Shown: positions 1 to 9,201, counted from the first letter of the stretch. The stretch: DNA of 38,475 bases from Verrucomicrobiota bacterium (GCA_021325145.1 JAJPHR010000018.1:1-38475); one strand, 5' to 3'. Notes: generated by a model from the letters alone, not told the origin. Numbers and translations are program-made.

Positions 1-74
1 ACGGCCTTGCCGATGATGGCATCGTCGGTGCGCGCCAATTCTTCTTCGCCGTCGGGTTTGTGAAGTTCACTCAT
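1..74 (-). CDS. N-terminal 24 codons of an unidentified protein (runs off the left edge)
   Basis: An ATG at 74 (minus strand) opens a frame that stays open to the window edge. It lies 10 nt after the stop of the pentahaem cytochrome gene, in the same orientation, so it is probably the next gene of that operon. The visible peptide begins MSELHKPDGEEEL and then has TDDAIIGKA, an acidic cytoplasmic-looking leader. Similar acidic leaders ending in DDA-IG, just before a membrane anchor, are known to me from verrucomicrobial ASPIC/UnbV (CRTAC1-like) proteins, so that identity is possible. It is only an inference, because no domain is inside the window. Confidence 0.5.
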   Translation of the reverse strand, partial: MSELHKPDGEEELARTDDAIIGKA

Positions 75-84
75 GAAATTCGCT

Positions 85-2952
85 TCATTTGGACACGGAC
101 AAAACCCCGGTCGCGCTTTTTAACTCCGGCGCTCCCGCCCGTTGCAGCGGATAAATGACCGTGGCTTGCGCGGCATGGTCGGCGGCCGGATTGGCGCGCC
201 GCGCCGCAGTGATAGCCTGGTCCTGCGCGTTGTAATCGGGCAAATATTTCTCGTGCTCCTTGCGATGCAACGCAGCCTTGGTTTCATCTCCAAGCTGCGA
301 ATAGATCAGCGCGAGCGTGTAATGCGCGGTCAGGTTTTCCGAATCCAGGTCCAAAGTCTTTTGAAATGCCTCCGCCGCCAGTCTCAGAAACGCCCGCTGG
401 CCTTCCGGGTTGCCGCGCTCCATTTTCGCGCGTTCATAGTACGCCTGGCCCAGTTCGTTGATGACTTCATAGTCCTTGCTGAAATCAAAACCGCGCTGAT
501 CAAGCTCCGGATAACGATCTTCGAGGATGCTCCGAAACTCCGTAATGGCTTTGTCGAGGAACCCGTTTTGTTTGTCCACCAGGCCGCTGAACCAGGCCAC
601 CGTCCAGCGCGGCGCGGGCGGGTCGAATTTCGCCGCGCGTTGCAGCGCCGCCACCGTCTCCTCCAACCGGCCCTCCTTGAAATACACGCGTGCGAGATTC
701 ACTGGCCCGTCCGCGCGCCCAAGCCGCTCCACCTGCTCGAATGCCTCCGTCGCCTGGATCAATTCTCCCTTCTCGGCCCCGGTGTTGCCTTCAGTAAATA
801 GGCCGATGCCATAATCATTCCAGCGCTGCCACGGCGGAATCTTCGAATCCTCGTTTGTCACCGCCACGTTGACCCCCTCGATCGGGAATGTCAGTTTGTC
901 CGCCGCAATGGTGGTGATGGGCAAATTGTTCGTGACCGTGAAAGGTCCGCCTTTTGTATAATTCGTGCCATAAACGTAGTTCAGGTAAATGGTGTCGAAC
1001 TTGCGGTATTGCAGCTTGACCTCGACCGTCAGCGGCACGTTCTGGTCTTCGGGCACGGTGAAATCATAATGTACCACCTGTCCCGCGCCCGGCGGAATTT
1101 GATGATTGTACAGCGGCGTGAAAATATCCTGCGGATTGCGCCGGTCAATCCGGTTGCCGTCGCGATCCAGCATATACACGTTGATAAAATGCGCCCAGGG
1201 ATCCACTTCCCGGTGCTCGCCCAATCCGCCGTTGCGTCCAAGGATTTCGTTGCCGCTTCTCACCCGGGCATCCACCCAGGTTTCATTCGAGTCCACCGTT
1301 CCCTGGGTAAAAGGATGGCCCACTTTCAATGTCCGTAACACAACTTCGAGCAGATAATGCCCGCCGCGCTTGAGCGCCGGCACCTTTGGCCGCAAGGGCG
1401 CCGTCAGCGGAGCGTCAATCGTCCCGCCTTCCTTGATGCCGAGAATGTCCACGCGCAGCGAACCCTTTAGGAATTCCTCCTCCGCACTGAGGGTATTGGT
1501 ATCGCCGCGAATGGAAGCCATGCCGGTGTTGGCCGCCGGGAACAGGTGATTATGAATGAACCGCCCGGAATGGTTCGTGGAATTGAAAAAGTTCGCGCCA
1601 AAATCTTCGGATTGCTTCAGCGGCATGTGGCAAGCCGAACAATTTTGCTTCGCCTGGTCCGGGTAATAAAAACTGCGGGCGCCATGGCCGGAAACGCCGC
1701 TCAGCAGATACGTGTCGTAATGATTCTGGCCGCGCAGAAAATCCTTATAATGGTTCAGATCGCCGGGAATGCTCACCTTGTGGCAAGTCGAGCAAAATTC
1801 CGCCGTCCGCATGAACGGCTTCAGGAAGGTCTTCTTGTGAAACTCCGGCTTGGCCTTCACCAATTGCTGGTTGAGATATTGCAGAAAAGCATTTGTGCTG
1901 TATGCAAACGGATAATGAATCGGCTCATCAATCGTGTAGTCCGCATTGCCCCTGGTGCTGTTGACATGGGTGATGGCGTGACAGGCGGTGCAGGTGATGC
2001 CCGCTTGCGAGGTGGGGTGATTTACATCATCGAATTTCGGATCATCGAACGCCCCGCTGAAGAACGGCACCACGTCATGGCACCCGGCGCACCAGCGCGC
2101 TGCTTTCACATTGCCGTCCCGCTTCAGCGATACCTGCCGGGTTTCGCGCACGCTGAATAGATAGGGCTTGTTGTTGAACGAGCTGAAATGGTGGGCGCTG
2201 TGAAACCAGCCCTGGTAGGCATCCTGATGGCAATTCAGGCAGTAATTGTCCATCATCATTGTGCGCGCCGGAATGAAATTTCCAGAAGCCGTCCGGGCCA
2301 GGGAAGGTTGAAAATATTTTGCACCCTCAACCGAACCAGCCTGGTTCTTCCGAGGGTGCGCTGAATGCAGCAACACCATTCCCAGGGTGAGGACGCCGAC
2401 GACTATCCCCCAGCGCAATCCGGTCCGCCATTTGATGCGCGGGCCAGCCAACCGGTGAAGCAGATAAAGCCAAATGGCCAGTAACGGTGTAATGATATGC
2501 GCCCAGTAAGCCATGGAACGCAGGCGTGGATCTTTCAAGCCGAGATTCTTGAACCGAAAAACATCCGCGCGCGTCAGCAACAGCCCGGTAATCAAAACCA
2601 CAAGGCTCGTCGCAAATAAAAGATACCCGACCATCACCGCCCGCCGGTTGGGGCGGTTGTGGGAATTTATCATGTGAATGATGCCGAAAATCACCACCGG
2701 CAGGATGAGCAGCAGCCCCAGCCCAAGGTGTGTGCCAAACATCACCATGTAGAACCAGCTTTGATAAGTCGTGTTCGGGTCGGCCTTCAGCCATTCCAGA
2801 AAACTGATCGCGCTCAAATAGACCGAGTTGGCCGCCAGCACTGCCACCAGGCCAAGGATAAACAGCAACAGCACGCGCAGGCGCGGCCCCACCGCGCGCA
2901 CATATTTTTTGCGCGGCGCGGGAGCAGCTGTTTTGGGCTCGAGGTCAGGCAT
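85..2952 (-). CDS. Membrane-bound pentahaem c-type cytochrome with TPR tail
   Basis: Predicted 955 residues counted from the ATG at 2952; a TTG two codons upstream is an alternative start. Residues 25-198 hold about five hydrophobic helices (near 25-46, 67-95, 105-126, 146-167, 178-198). They contain histidines at about 75, 93, 152 and 166 that could ligate b-type haem. Five CXXCH c-haem motifs follow at about 238 (CLNCH), 288 (CAGCH), 321 (CTACH), 387 (CSTCH) and 438 (CSACH). A beta-rich region comes next, then a TPR-like helical region (about 730-900, with repeats such as LARVYFKEGRLEETV). The likely role is moving electrons from the membrane quinone pool to periplasmic haems, with the TPRs docking a partner. 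The gene starts 9 nt after the stop of the outer-membrane barrel gene, so the two are surely co-transcribed. The haem count is read directly; the partner and the direction of electron flow are inferred. Confidence 0.85.
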   Translation of the reverse strand: MPDLEPKTAAPAPRKKYVRAVGPRLRVLLLFILGLVAVLAANSVYLSAISFLEWLKADPNTTYQSWFYMVMFGTHLGLGLLLILPVVIFGIIHMINSHNRPNRRAVMVGYLLFATSLVVLITGLLLTRADVFRFKNLGLKDPRLRSMAYWAHIITPLLAIWLYLLHRLAGPRIKWRTGLRWGIVVGVLTLGMVLLHSAHPRKNQAGSVEGAKYFQPSLARTASGNFIPARTMMMDNYCLNCHQDAYQGWFHSAHHFSSFNNKPYLFSVRETRQVSLKRDGNVKAARWCAGCHDVVPFFSGAFDDPKFDDVNHPTSQAGITCTACHAITHVNSTRGNADYTIDEPIHYPFAYSTNAFLQYLNQQLVKAKPEFHKKTFLKPFMRTAEFCSTCHKVSIPGDLNHYKDFLRGQNHYDTYLLSGVSGHGARSFYYPDQAKQNCSACHMPLKQSEDFGANFFNSTNHSGRFIHNHLFPAANTGMASIRGDTNTLSAEEEFLKGSLRVDILGIKEGGTIDAPLTAPLRPKVPALKRGGHYLLEVVLRTLKVGHPFTQGTVDSNETWVDARVRSGNEILGRNGGLGEHREVDPWAHFINVYMLDRDGNRIDRRNPQDIFTPLYNHQIPPGAGQVVHYDFTVPEDQNVPLTVEVKLQYRKFDTIYLNYVYGTNYTKGGPFTVTNNLPITTIAADKLTFPIEGVNVAVTNEDSKIPPWQRWNDYGIGLFTEGNTGAEKGELIQATEAFEQVERLGRADGPVNLARVYFKEGRLEETVAALQRAAKFDPPAPRWTVAWFSGLVDKQNGFLDKAITEFRSILEDRYPELDQRGFDFSKDYEVINELGQAYYERAKMERGNPEGQRAFLRLAAEAFQKTLDLDSENLTAHYTLALIYSQLGDETKAALHRKEHEKYLPDYNAQDQAITAARRANPAADHAAQATVIYPLQRAGAPELKSATGVLSVSK

Positions 2953-2961
2953 GGGCAAGGC

Positions 2962-4503
2962 TTAGAAACTGATTCTCGCCTGGAGATACACGTAATCGGC
3001 ATCCGTGGAGCCGAAGGCTGAAAGCGATTGCTTGATGTAATCGCCCCTGAAGAAATGGCCATATCCCAGCCCCACGCTGGCATAGCGGGTTACTGCGTAA
3101 CCCAGTGTGACGTCAGCCTCCATGCCGACAAAGCTGCTGTACGTGGGATTGACGGCATAGCCGTTATGCGCGCCGGGTGTTCCGCCGGTGCGCGGCGCGG
3201 TGTTGCCAAGATAAAAGGAATCCGAGGTGCTGGCCAGCCACACGCCCCGGTAGCTTGCCCCCAAGGTCAATTTCGGCAGCGGCTTCATGGCAAAATTGAT
3301 ACGCGCATCCTGAATGTTCTGCCACGAATAAAAGTCCATGATCCCGGAGAATAAATGCGTGCTGGGATAAAGATTGTCGAAGGTCTCATGGCGGTTCGTG
3401 TTGCTGCTGCCCGACGCGTAGTTCCATTCCAGACCGAGGCGCGGAGTTCCATAAGCGTTCGCCCAAGTGTAGCCGCCATCCACATGCGCTGCATAAGCGC
3501 GATGCGGTTTGCTGGCCAGCTGCACGGCGGTGGGCGCCGTGCCGGCCACACCCGCGAACCGGCCAAACTGATAATCCGCTTCCACCGTGTAGTCCCAATT
3601 GCCGAATTGGCTGGGCAGCGATTTGATTCGCGAACCGATCGTATAAACATCCCGTGGCGAGGGCAGCGGAAAAGACAGCGTGCCCGTGGCATAGTTCGGC
3701 GAATTTTGCGAGGTGTTGCGCGCCAGAAAATAAAGCTGGCTTTGCTGCCGCGGAATTAACTTGTCGCTGGACCCGTAGATGCCGGAGAACAGGTCGTAAT
3801 TATTCGAGTAGTTGAAATCGTTATTGCGCGGGACCACCGGGTAGGAGGCAAAGGCGTCCACCCAGCCTGCTTCGGCCTGGTAACGCAGTTTGACGGCGTC
3901 GAATGTGCGCCCAATATTGTTCCAATCAACTATCCCGATGAGGCGTTCATCACCATAAGCCATTTCCTGGCGGCCCGCTTTGAGCAGGAGCGGAAACTTT
4001 GCGGGATCGCCGAATGAAACGTAACCCTGGCGCAGATTAAACGACTCCTCTTCCATATTGGGAGTGCGCTTGTCGCCGGTCGAAGTGCTGTCCTGGCCTT
4101 CCAGCAGAACATGAAACCAGTCGGCATTATAACCCACATGAAGCCGCGTTCGAGTCAGCAGATACGTGTCATTGGCGTCCCCGCCGTTCTTGAGAAAATC
4201 GACTTGCGCGCGACCAGGCACGCTCGGAGCCGCGCCGGGCGTGAAGAAATAATCTTTGACTTCCAAACGCGCGCGGAACTGCCCGCCCAAATCCCATGGG
4301 CCAAACTCCGGGGATTGCTCGCGCAGCCAGTCGTTCAACAAGCCGGCGCTGGGAGTGGGAGCTGAGGCGGAGGGCTTGCCAGGATTCGTCGCCGTCAGCG
4401 GGCTTGAGCCGGATTGAGCCGAAGCGCCCAGCGGAAAAATCAAAACTGCCAGCTTGAGGGTTGAGCGGATGAATGATGGTTTCACGCAAGATGTTGTGGC
4501 CAT
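2962..4503 (-). CDS. Alginate-export-like outer-membrane beta-barrel porin
   Basis: Predicted 513 residues from the ATG at 4503. This start gives a clean signal peptide (basic MATTSCVKPSFIRSTLK, then hydrophobic LAVLIFPLGASAQ). An ATG further upstream at 4647 would overlap the response-regulator gene and put 48 odd residues in front, so it is rejected. The body alternates short aromatic-rich strands and ends YLQARISF, a terminal-Phe beta-signal for outer-membrane insertion. Segments such as LLKAGRQEMAYGDERLIG and WNNIGRTFDAVKLRY match the alginate_exp barrel family. Despite the family name, many members sit in non-alginate operons. Immediate linkage to the pentahaem cytochrome suggests a porin-cytochrome pair, which is inference. 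It lies 112 nt downstream of a LytTR regulator on the same strand. Confidence 0.8.
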   Translation of the reverse strand: MATTSCVKPSFIRSTLKLAVLIFPLGASAQSGSSPLTATNPGKPSASAPTPSAGLLNDWLREQSPEFGPWDLGGQFRARLEVKDYFFTPGAAPSVPGRAQVDFLKNGGDANDTYLLTRTRLHVGYNADWFHVLLEGQDSTSTGDKRTPNMEEESFNLRQGYVSFGDPAKFPLLLKAGRQEMAYGDERLIGIVDWNNIGRTFDAVKLRYQAEAGWVDAFASYPVVPRNNDFNYSNNYDLFSGIYGSSDKLIPRQQSQLYFLARNTSQNSPNYATGTLSFPLPSPRDVYTIGSRIKSLPSQFGNWDYTVEADYQFGRFAGVAGTAPTAVQLASKPHRAYAAHVDGGYTWANAYGTPRLGLEWNYASGSSNTNRHETFDNLYPSTHLFSGIMDFYSWQNIQDARINFAMKPLPKLTLGASYRGVWLASTSDSFYLGNTAPRTGGTPGAHNGYAVNPTYSSFVGMEADVTLGYAVTRYASVGLGYGHFFRGDYIKQSLSAFGSTDADYVYLQARISF

Positions 4504-4615
4504 TTTTTGTTGGGTCGATTGCGATAAAAGGCCAGACCCGCCCTGAAACCAACCTGATTGGGGCGAATGGCTGGAATTCAGGGACGAATGCAGAGCGCGC
4601 GATGTCCCTGCCTGC

Positions 4616-5377
4616 TCACTCCAGACCAAGCTGCTGCAATTTGTCACGGTAACGGCGGCTCATCGTCAACGTGGTTCCATCTTGCAAAGTGAGTTCGTAG
4701 CCCCCGTAAAATTTCCGGTCCAGTTTCTTGATGCGTGAAATATTAATAATGACCGAGCGGCTGATACGCAGAAACTTCTGTGGCGCCAGCCGGGCTTCGA
4801 GCGCGCCCAAGGTTTCGCGGAGCAGATGCGATTTTGTGCCAACGTGCAGCTCGGCGTAATTGTCCGCCGAACCAATCCAGTCAATCTCCTCCAGCTTCAC
4901 CCACACGGCATGGCCGCCTGATTTTACAGCGATGCGATCATCCAATTTGGGCGGCGATTTCAACTCCGCTATCAATGCTTCCTGCCGTTGGACCAGAGCA
5001 CCGACATCCCGTTGCTTCACTTGTTGCACGGCGCGTTCCAACGCCTTGCGAAAACGCTCCCGGTCGAAAGGCTTCAACAAATAATCCACCGCATGAACCT
5101 CGAACGCTCGCAGCGCGAACTGGTCGAACGCGGTCACGAACACAATTACCGGCGCGTTTTGTGCTCCAATTTCCTGCAGCACGCCGAACCCGTCCAACTC
5201 CGGCATCTGCACATCCAGAAACACCAGGTCCGGCGCTTTCTGACGGATTGCCTCGACCGCCGCGCGCCCGTCCGAACATTCGCCCGCCAGTTCGATCTCC
5301 GCCTCTTTCTCCAACAATTGCCGCAGACGGTCCCGCGCCAGCGATTCATCATCCACGATCAAAGTTCGGATCTTCAT
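4616..5377 (-). CDS. LytTR-family response regulator
   Basis: 253 residues. The receiver domain spans 1-120 with acidic residues D9/D10, phospho-acceptor D55 (LVFLDVQMPE), T82 and K102 (DYLLKPFD). A LytTR DNA-binding domain (about 148-253) follows, with the typical RISRSVIINISRI segment. It overlaps the histidine kinase stop by 4 nt (ATGA), so translation is coupled and the two form a two-component pair. LytTR regulators usually bind imperfect direct repeats; I did not identify such a site. The closest downstream genes on the same strand are the porin and pentahaem cytochrome, the likeliest targets. Confidence 0.93.
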   Translation of the reverse strand: MKIRTLIVDDESLARDRLRQLLEKEAEIELAGECSDGRAAVEAIRQKAPDLVFLDVQMPELDGFGVLQEIGAQNAPVIVFVTAFDQFALRAFEVHAVDYLLKPFDRERFRKALERAVQQVKQRDVGALVQRQEALIAELKSPPKLDDRIAVKSGGHAVWVKLEEIDWIGSADNYAELHVGTKSHLLRETLGALEARLAPQKFLRISRSVIINISRIKKLDRKFYGGYELTLQDGTTLTMSRRYRDKLQQLGLE

Positions 5378-6477
5378 GCCTGCTTGGGCTTGTTTTCATT
5401 ATCCCGCAGCCGGATGGGAATCGTCAACCGCACCTGCAATCCGCTGCCCGGAGCCGGGCACAACTCGAAACTGTGCGCGTCACCGTAAAGCGTCCGCAAA
5501 CGCGCCCGCGTATTCGATAAGCCCACACCTTCCGCGCTCGGCTTGCCGGGGGCCAGGCCATCGCCATTATCGGACACCGCCAGCGTCAGGACGCCATCCG
5601 CGCGCCGAGCCTTCAGTTCAATGCGCCCGGGCCTCGCGCGCGGCTCGATGCCGTGGCGGATCGCATTTTCAACCAGCGGCTGCAAAATCAAATTCGGCAC
5701 CAGCACCTCCAGCGTGTCGGGCGCAATCTCCATTTTCACCGACAGCCGGTCTCCAAACCGGATTTGTTCGATCTCCAGAAAGCGCCGGATGAATTCGAGT
5801 TCCTCGCGCAACGTAACTTCCTGTGTGTCCGAACCCGCCAGCGCCGCGCGCAACAAATCGCTCAGCCGCGCAATCATCCGGTCGGCGGCGTCCACGTTCT
5901 GGTGCATGAGCGCCGAAATCGAGTGCAGGCTGTTGAAAAGGAAATGCGGGTTCAATTGCATCTGCAGCGTCTGGAGTTTCGCCTGCGCCAGGTTTTTTTC
6001 CAATTCCGCCGCCCGCCATTCGCGCTCCCGGTATTTTCGGTAATAATCAAAGGCAAAGGTGACGGTAACGATCACCCAATAGACGAGCAGGTTGAAATGC
6101 CAGGTCTTCACCAGCAATGGCTGAAAAGCTTCGCCAAAACTGGCCGAACTTTGCCAAATTCCCACCCACGCACGCAAAATCATGTAGGCCAGCGAAAAAG
6201 CCATCCCACAAAAAAAATGCGCCGCCAGGGCTCTTGCCCGCGTGCCGGATTCAAATTGAAAACGGCGTGCCACCCAGATTACCGGAATGGATAAAACGGC
6301 GAAGACATACCAATCTCCCAAGGCATAGCCAACAGCCTGCCTCCAGGTGACATCCAGCCCGGCCTTCTGGCTGGAAATGTAAAACTGGAAGGCAAATGAC
6401 AACCCCACGAACGTCCAAAAGGCAAACCCCACCGGCCATTTGATCCATCGCTGTCGAACAAGGGCGTTGATTGTCAT
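5374..6477 (-). CDS. LytS/YehU-type sensor histidine kinase
   Basis: 367 residues starting at the ATG at 6477. Four hydrophobic segments (about 17-34, 51-71, 83-103, 127-146) form the membrane sensor part. A short coiled region (about 148-170) leads into the His_kinase domain, with LQMQLNPHFLFNSL carrying the likely phosphorylated H178. The ATPase N-box is LQPLVENAIRHG (about 265-276) and the G-box is DNGDGL (303-308). There is no recognisable periplasmic ligand domain, so the signal is unknown. The stop overlaps the start of the LytTR regulator gene by 4 nt. A sigma70-like promoter candidate lies about 30 nt upstream. Confidence 0.93.
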   Translation of the reverse strand: MTINALVRQRWIKWPVGFAFWTFVGLSFAFQFYISSQKAGLDVTWRQAVGYALGDWYVFAVLSIPVIWVARRFQFESGTRARALAAHFFCGMAFSLAYMILRAWVGIWQSSASFGEAFQPLLVKTWHFNLLVYWVIVTVTFAFDYYRKYREREWRAAELEKNLAQAKLQTLQMQLNPHFLFNSLHSISALMHQNVDAADRMIARLSDLLRAALAGSDTQEVTLREELEFIRRFLEIEQIRFGDRLSVKMEIAPDTLEVLVPNLILQPLVENAIRHGIEPRARPGRIELKARRADGVLTLAVSDNGDGLAPGKPSAEGVGLSNTRARLRTLYGDAHSFELCPAPGSGLQVRLTIPIRLRDNENKPKQA

Positions 6478-6506
6478 GCTGCCGGATGCTTAAGCTGCTG
6501 CAAACA

Positions 6507-6535
6507 TCAATAATCAATTCCTGCATGCCAGACAA
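6507..6535 (-). promoter_or_regulatory. Candidate sigma70-type promoter of the kinase-regulator operon
   Basis: On the minus strand, TTGTCT (6535-6530) and TATTGA (6512-6507) are separated by exactly 17 nt. Transcription would begin near 6500, about 22 nt before the kinase ATG. Called by eye from consensus similarity (4/6 at each box), with no experimental support. Confidence 0.35.
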
Positions 6536-6581
6536 ATTCTTTCCCGCAGCGGATAAAACAAACCGTGGGTTTGTGTTTGGT

Positions 6582-6722
6582 GGTAGGGACAGCGTGCTGC
6601 GGTGTCCCCGCCCGCGTTCCAGCGGGCGGAACGCGCTGGCCGAGACGTGCTGTTCGGATCAATCATTCCGTCGCCTGACGCTGCGCTTGGCGATGGGAAC
6701 GGCGCAGCGCACCGTCCCTACC
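6582..6722 (+). repeat. Dispersed palindromic repeat R1, copy a
   Basis: A 141-bp element with perfect 9-bp terminal inverted repeats, GGTAGGGAC at 6582-6590 and GTCCCTACC at 6714-6722. Its inside is GC-rich and self-complementary (GCGTTCC...GGAACGC around 6614-6633). A 23-nt core (6614-6636) is identical, in reverse orientation, to 11466-11488 in copy b. The element has no coding capacity of its own and resembles a MITE/REP-like sequence. Its right end contains the probable ATG (6693) of the downstream ASPIC/UnbV gene. Confidence 0.8.
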
Positions 6723-8420
6723 GTCCTGAAGGCCGTGCTCCTCTGCGTGGCTTTCGCTTCCATCCTTCGCGCCCAGGACGAAGTTCCTGCCGCAAGATTT
6801 ACGGACATCACTGCCGAAGCCGGCATTGCCTTTTCTCATGTCAACGGCGCTTATGGTGACAAACTGCTCCCGGAAACCATGGGAGGAGGCGTCGCATTTC
6901 TCGACTACGACGACGACGGTCACCAGGATTTGCTCTTCATCAATTCAACCTATTGGCCCGGTCATGTTCCCGAAGGCAAAGCTCTCCCCACCATGGCTCT
7001 GTATCACAATGATGGCCATGGACATTTCGCCGAGGTCACCAAAGGGTCGGGCCTGGACGTCAGTTTCTACGGAATGGGCGTCGCGGTTGGCGATTACGAT
7101 AACGACGGATTACCCGATGTATTCATCACCGCAATCGGCGGCAATCACCTGTTCCACAACGAAGGCCACGGAAAGTTCCGCGAAGTGACGACTGAAGCCG
7201 GTGTCGGCGGTTCCACCAACGGCTGGAGCACCGGTGCCGCATTCATTGACTATGACAATGACGGCAAACTTGACCTATTTGTTTGCAATTATGTCCAATG
7301 GTCCCCGGAAATTGACCGCGACAAAAGTTATCAACTGCCCAAAATCGGTCGCGCCTACGGCCCGCCCCGCAACTTCAACGGCACCTTTCCCAGTCTTTTT
7401 CACAACGACGGCCACGGCCAATTCACCGATGCCTCCGCGCGGGCCGGCCTGCAAATTAAAGACCCCGCCACCGGCTTGCCCATGGCCAAGTCCCTCGCCG
7501 TCGCACCGGTGGACGTGGATAATGACGGTTGGATCGACCTCGTGGTTGCCAACGACACCGTGCCGAATTTTCTTTTCCACAACGAGCACAACGGCCGGTT
7601 CAAGGAAATTGGCGCCCAATCCGGCGTTGCTTATGACGCCTACGGCTTGATTCGCGGCGCGATGGGCATTGACTCCGCGCGCTTTCGCAATGACGACACC
7701 CTCGGCATCGCCATTGGCAACTACGCCAACGAGATGAACGCTCTTTACGTGGCCCAACGCGATTCACTCCTGTTCGCCGATGAAGCGACCAAGGTGGGTG
7801 TCGGCCCCGCCAGCCAAAAGCTTTTGAAGTTCGGCCTCTTCTTCTTTGACTACGATCTGGATGGCCGCCTCGACGTGCTCACCGCCAACGGCCACCTCGA
7901 GCCGGAAATCAACCGCGTCCAATCCGACCAGCAATACCGCCAGCCTGCGCAACTGTTCTGGAACCGTGGCGAAGGCAAGAACAAGGGCTTCGTCGCCGTC
8001 TCCGCCGACAAAGCCGGCCCCGACCTCTTCAAACCCATCGTCGGACGCGGCTCGGCTTTTGCGGATATTGATGGTGACGGCGACCTGGATGTTGTGCTGA
8101 CACAAGTCGGCGGTCCGCCGCTGCTCCTGCGCAACGAACAGCATCTGGGCCACCATTGGATTCGCCTGAAACTGGTCGGCAGCAAAAGCAATCGTGATGC
8201 CATTGGCGCCTGGATCAAGGTTCGCGTCGGCGGTCATACGCTCTCGCGACAGGTGATGCCCACGCGCAGTTATCTTTCCCAATCCGAACTGCCAGTCACT
8301 ATCGGTCTGAGCGATACCGACCGGGTGGACACCGTCGAAATTGACTGGCCGAGCGGCTCAAAACAGAAACTCCAATTACTGCCCATCGACCACCTCAGCA
8401 CAATCACCGAACCACCCTGA
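6693..8420 (+). CDS. Secreted FG-GAP/ASPIC-UnbV (CRTAC1-like) protein
   Basis: 575 residues from the ATG at 6693, chosen because it gives a signal peptide (MGTAQRTVPTV, then hydrophobic LKAVLLCVAFASILRAQ). The open frame extends upstream to 6471, but that extension crosses the palindromic repeat and reads as low-quality protein. The body is a beta-propeller of FG-GAP/VCBS repeats with calcium-loop motifs: DYDDDGHQD, DYDNDGLPD, DYDNDGKLD, DVDNDGWID, DYDLDGRLD, DIDGDGDLD. The last ~80 residues form an ASPIC/UnbV domain (NRDAIGAWIKVRVGG ... VEIDWPSG). No enzymatic residues are seen, and the role is probably extracellular binding or scaffolding. Head-to-head with the kinase operon, and convergent with 8494-9201. 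The first ten residues are encoded by repeat R1. Confidence 0.88.
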   Translation: MGTAQRTVPTVLKAVLLCVAFASILRAQDEVPAARFTDITAEAGIAFSHVNGAYGDKLLPETMGGGVAFLDYDDDGHQDLLFINSTYWPGHVPEGKALPTMALYHNDGHGHFAEVTKGSGLDVSFYGMGVAVGDYDNDGLPDVFITAIGGNHLFHNEGHGKFREVTTEAGVGGSTNGWSTGAAFIDYDNDGKLDLFVCNYVQWSPEIDRDKSYQLPKIGRAYGPPRNFNGTFPSLFHNDGHGQFTDASARAGLQIKDPATGLPMAKSLAVAPVDVDNDGWIDLVVANDTVPNFLFHNEHNGRFKEIGAQSGVAYDAYGLIRGAMGIDSARFRNDDTLGIAIGNYANEMNALYVAQRDSLLFADEATKVGVGPASQKLLKFGLFFFDYDLDGRLDVLTANGHLEPEINRVQSDQQYRQPAQLFWNRGEGKNKGFVAVSADKAGPDLFKPIVGRGSAFADIDGDGDLDVVLTQVGGPPLLLRNEQHLGHHWIRLKLVGSKSNRDAIGAWIKVRVGGHTLSRQVMPTRSYLSQSELPVTIGLSDTDRVDTVEIDWPSGSKQKLQLLPIDHLSTITEPP

Positions 8421-8493
8421 CCACGTCTCCTAGGTACGCGGGCCAAACCTGACAACCGACGCTGTGCTTTGGCACGTTCTAACCCTTCGGCAA

Positions 8494-9201
8494 TCACCGA
8501 CTGAAGCCGCCTGACGGAGAGTCATGTTCCTGCAGGTGTTGCGTCGCCAACTCGAACAGCGGCTCCAAGTTACCGCGGGCGGAGGCCACCACCAGATCCC
8601 GCTCATGGAGGACAACGACGCAGCAGCCCATGCGTTTAAGCGTGTGCAGGTCCCGGGGCATATACGCGGCTACGAACTGCCTGCCTTGGACCACCCCTAC
8701 GATTCGCTCCCAGCCGCGCTTTCTCATGGATTTATCAGCGGCCGTGAACATGGCCGAATAATCCAGAGCCACCGGCGATTCCTGCAGCTTGTAAACACCC
8801 ACCTCCGCCCCGTGCAATGCCTCCAGTGCGGCTTTGGGCTCGGGCGGCAGGTTGAAGAAGTGCGAACCAAACCGCACCAACCCGAGCGTGAGACCACCCG
8901 CGTGAACGGCAATCCGCTTGTCCCATTGTCCGGGCACGGCCTCCATCACGCTGCTCCCCAAGGCTTTCGTCGCCGAGCTCAAGCGGAAGCAGCCGGCGAT
9001 ACCGATGGCGCAGAGCAAAGGCAGCCCAAGCATCAAGGTCAAAACCACGTAACCCGCACGAACTCGAAACCTCCGCCGGGGGTACGCGACTGAGCGGATT
9101 ATGGGCGGCACCTGGCCCGGTGCGGCTGCGCTGCCATGGCTGGCTGACTGCAGTGGGAGCGGAGGCGCTCCCGTTTGACTTATTGGCAGGGCGTATTCCA
9201 T
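8494..9201 (-). CDS. Membrane-anchored DUF4252-like protein
   Basis: 235 residues: a proline/alanine-rich N-terminus, one transmembrane helix at about 50-70 (YVVLTLMLGLPLLCAIGIAGC), then a soluble domain. I do not recognise the full sequence. Its C-terminal half parallels the next gene upstream, with KRGWERIVGVVQGRQFVAAY here against AKGWERIVSAQQKGQDVSVY there, each followed by a hydrophobic VVVL/AAVVL strand and a final PLFEL/PEQLAML helix. It therefore looks like a diverged DUF4252 paralogue that gained a membrane anchor. It lies 63 nt downstream of that paralogue in the same direction, so an operon is likely. Function unknown. Confidence 0.65.
   Translation of the reverse strand: MEYALPISQTGAPPLPLQSASHGSAAAPGQVPPIIRSVAYPRRRFRVRAGYVVLTLMLGLPLLCAIGIAGCFRLSSATKALGSSVMEAVPGQWDKRIAVHAGGLTLGLVRFGSHFFNLPPEPKAALEALHGAEVGVYKLQESPVALDYSAMFTAADKSMRKRGWERIVGVVQGRQFVAAYMPRDLHTLKRMGCCVVVLHERDLVVASARGNLEPLFELATQHLQEHDSPSGGFSR

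Noticed and set aside
142..2160. Plus-strand open frames opposite the pentahaem cytochrome gene
   Set aside because: They are antisense shadows; the minus strand has five CXXCH motifs and helices in one continuous frame.
4504..4647. Use of the outer ATG at 4647 for the porin gene
   Set aside because: It would overlap the response-regulator gene by 32 nt and place 48 polar residues before the signal peptide.
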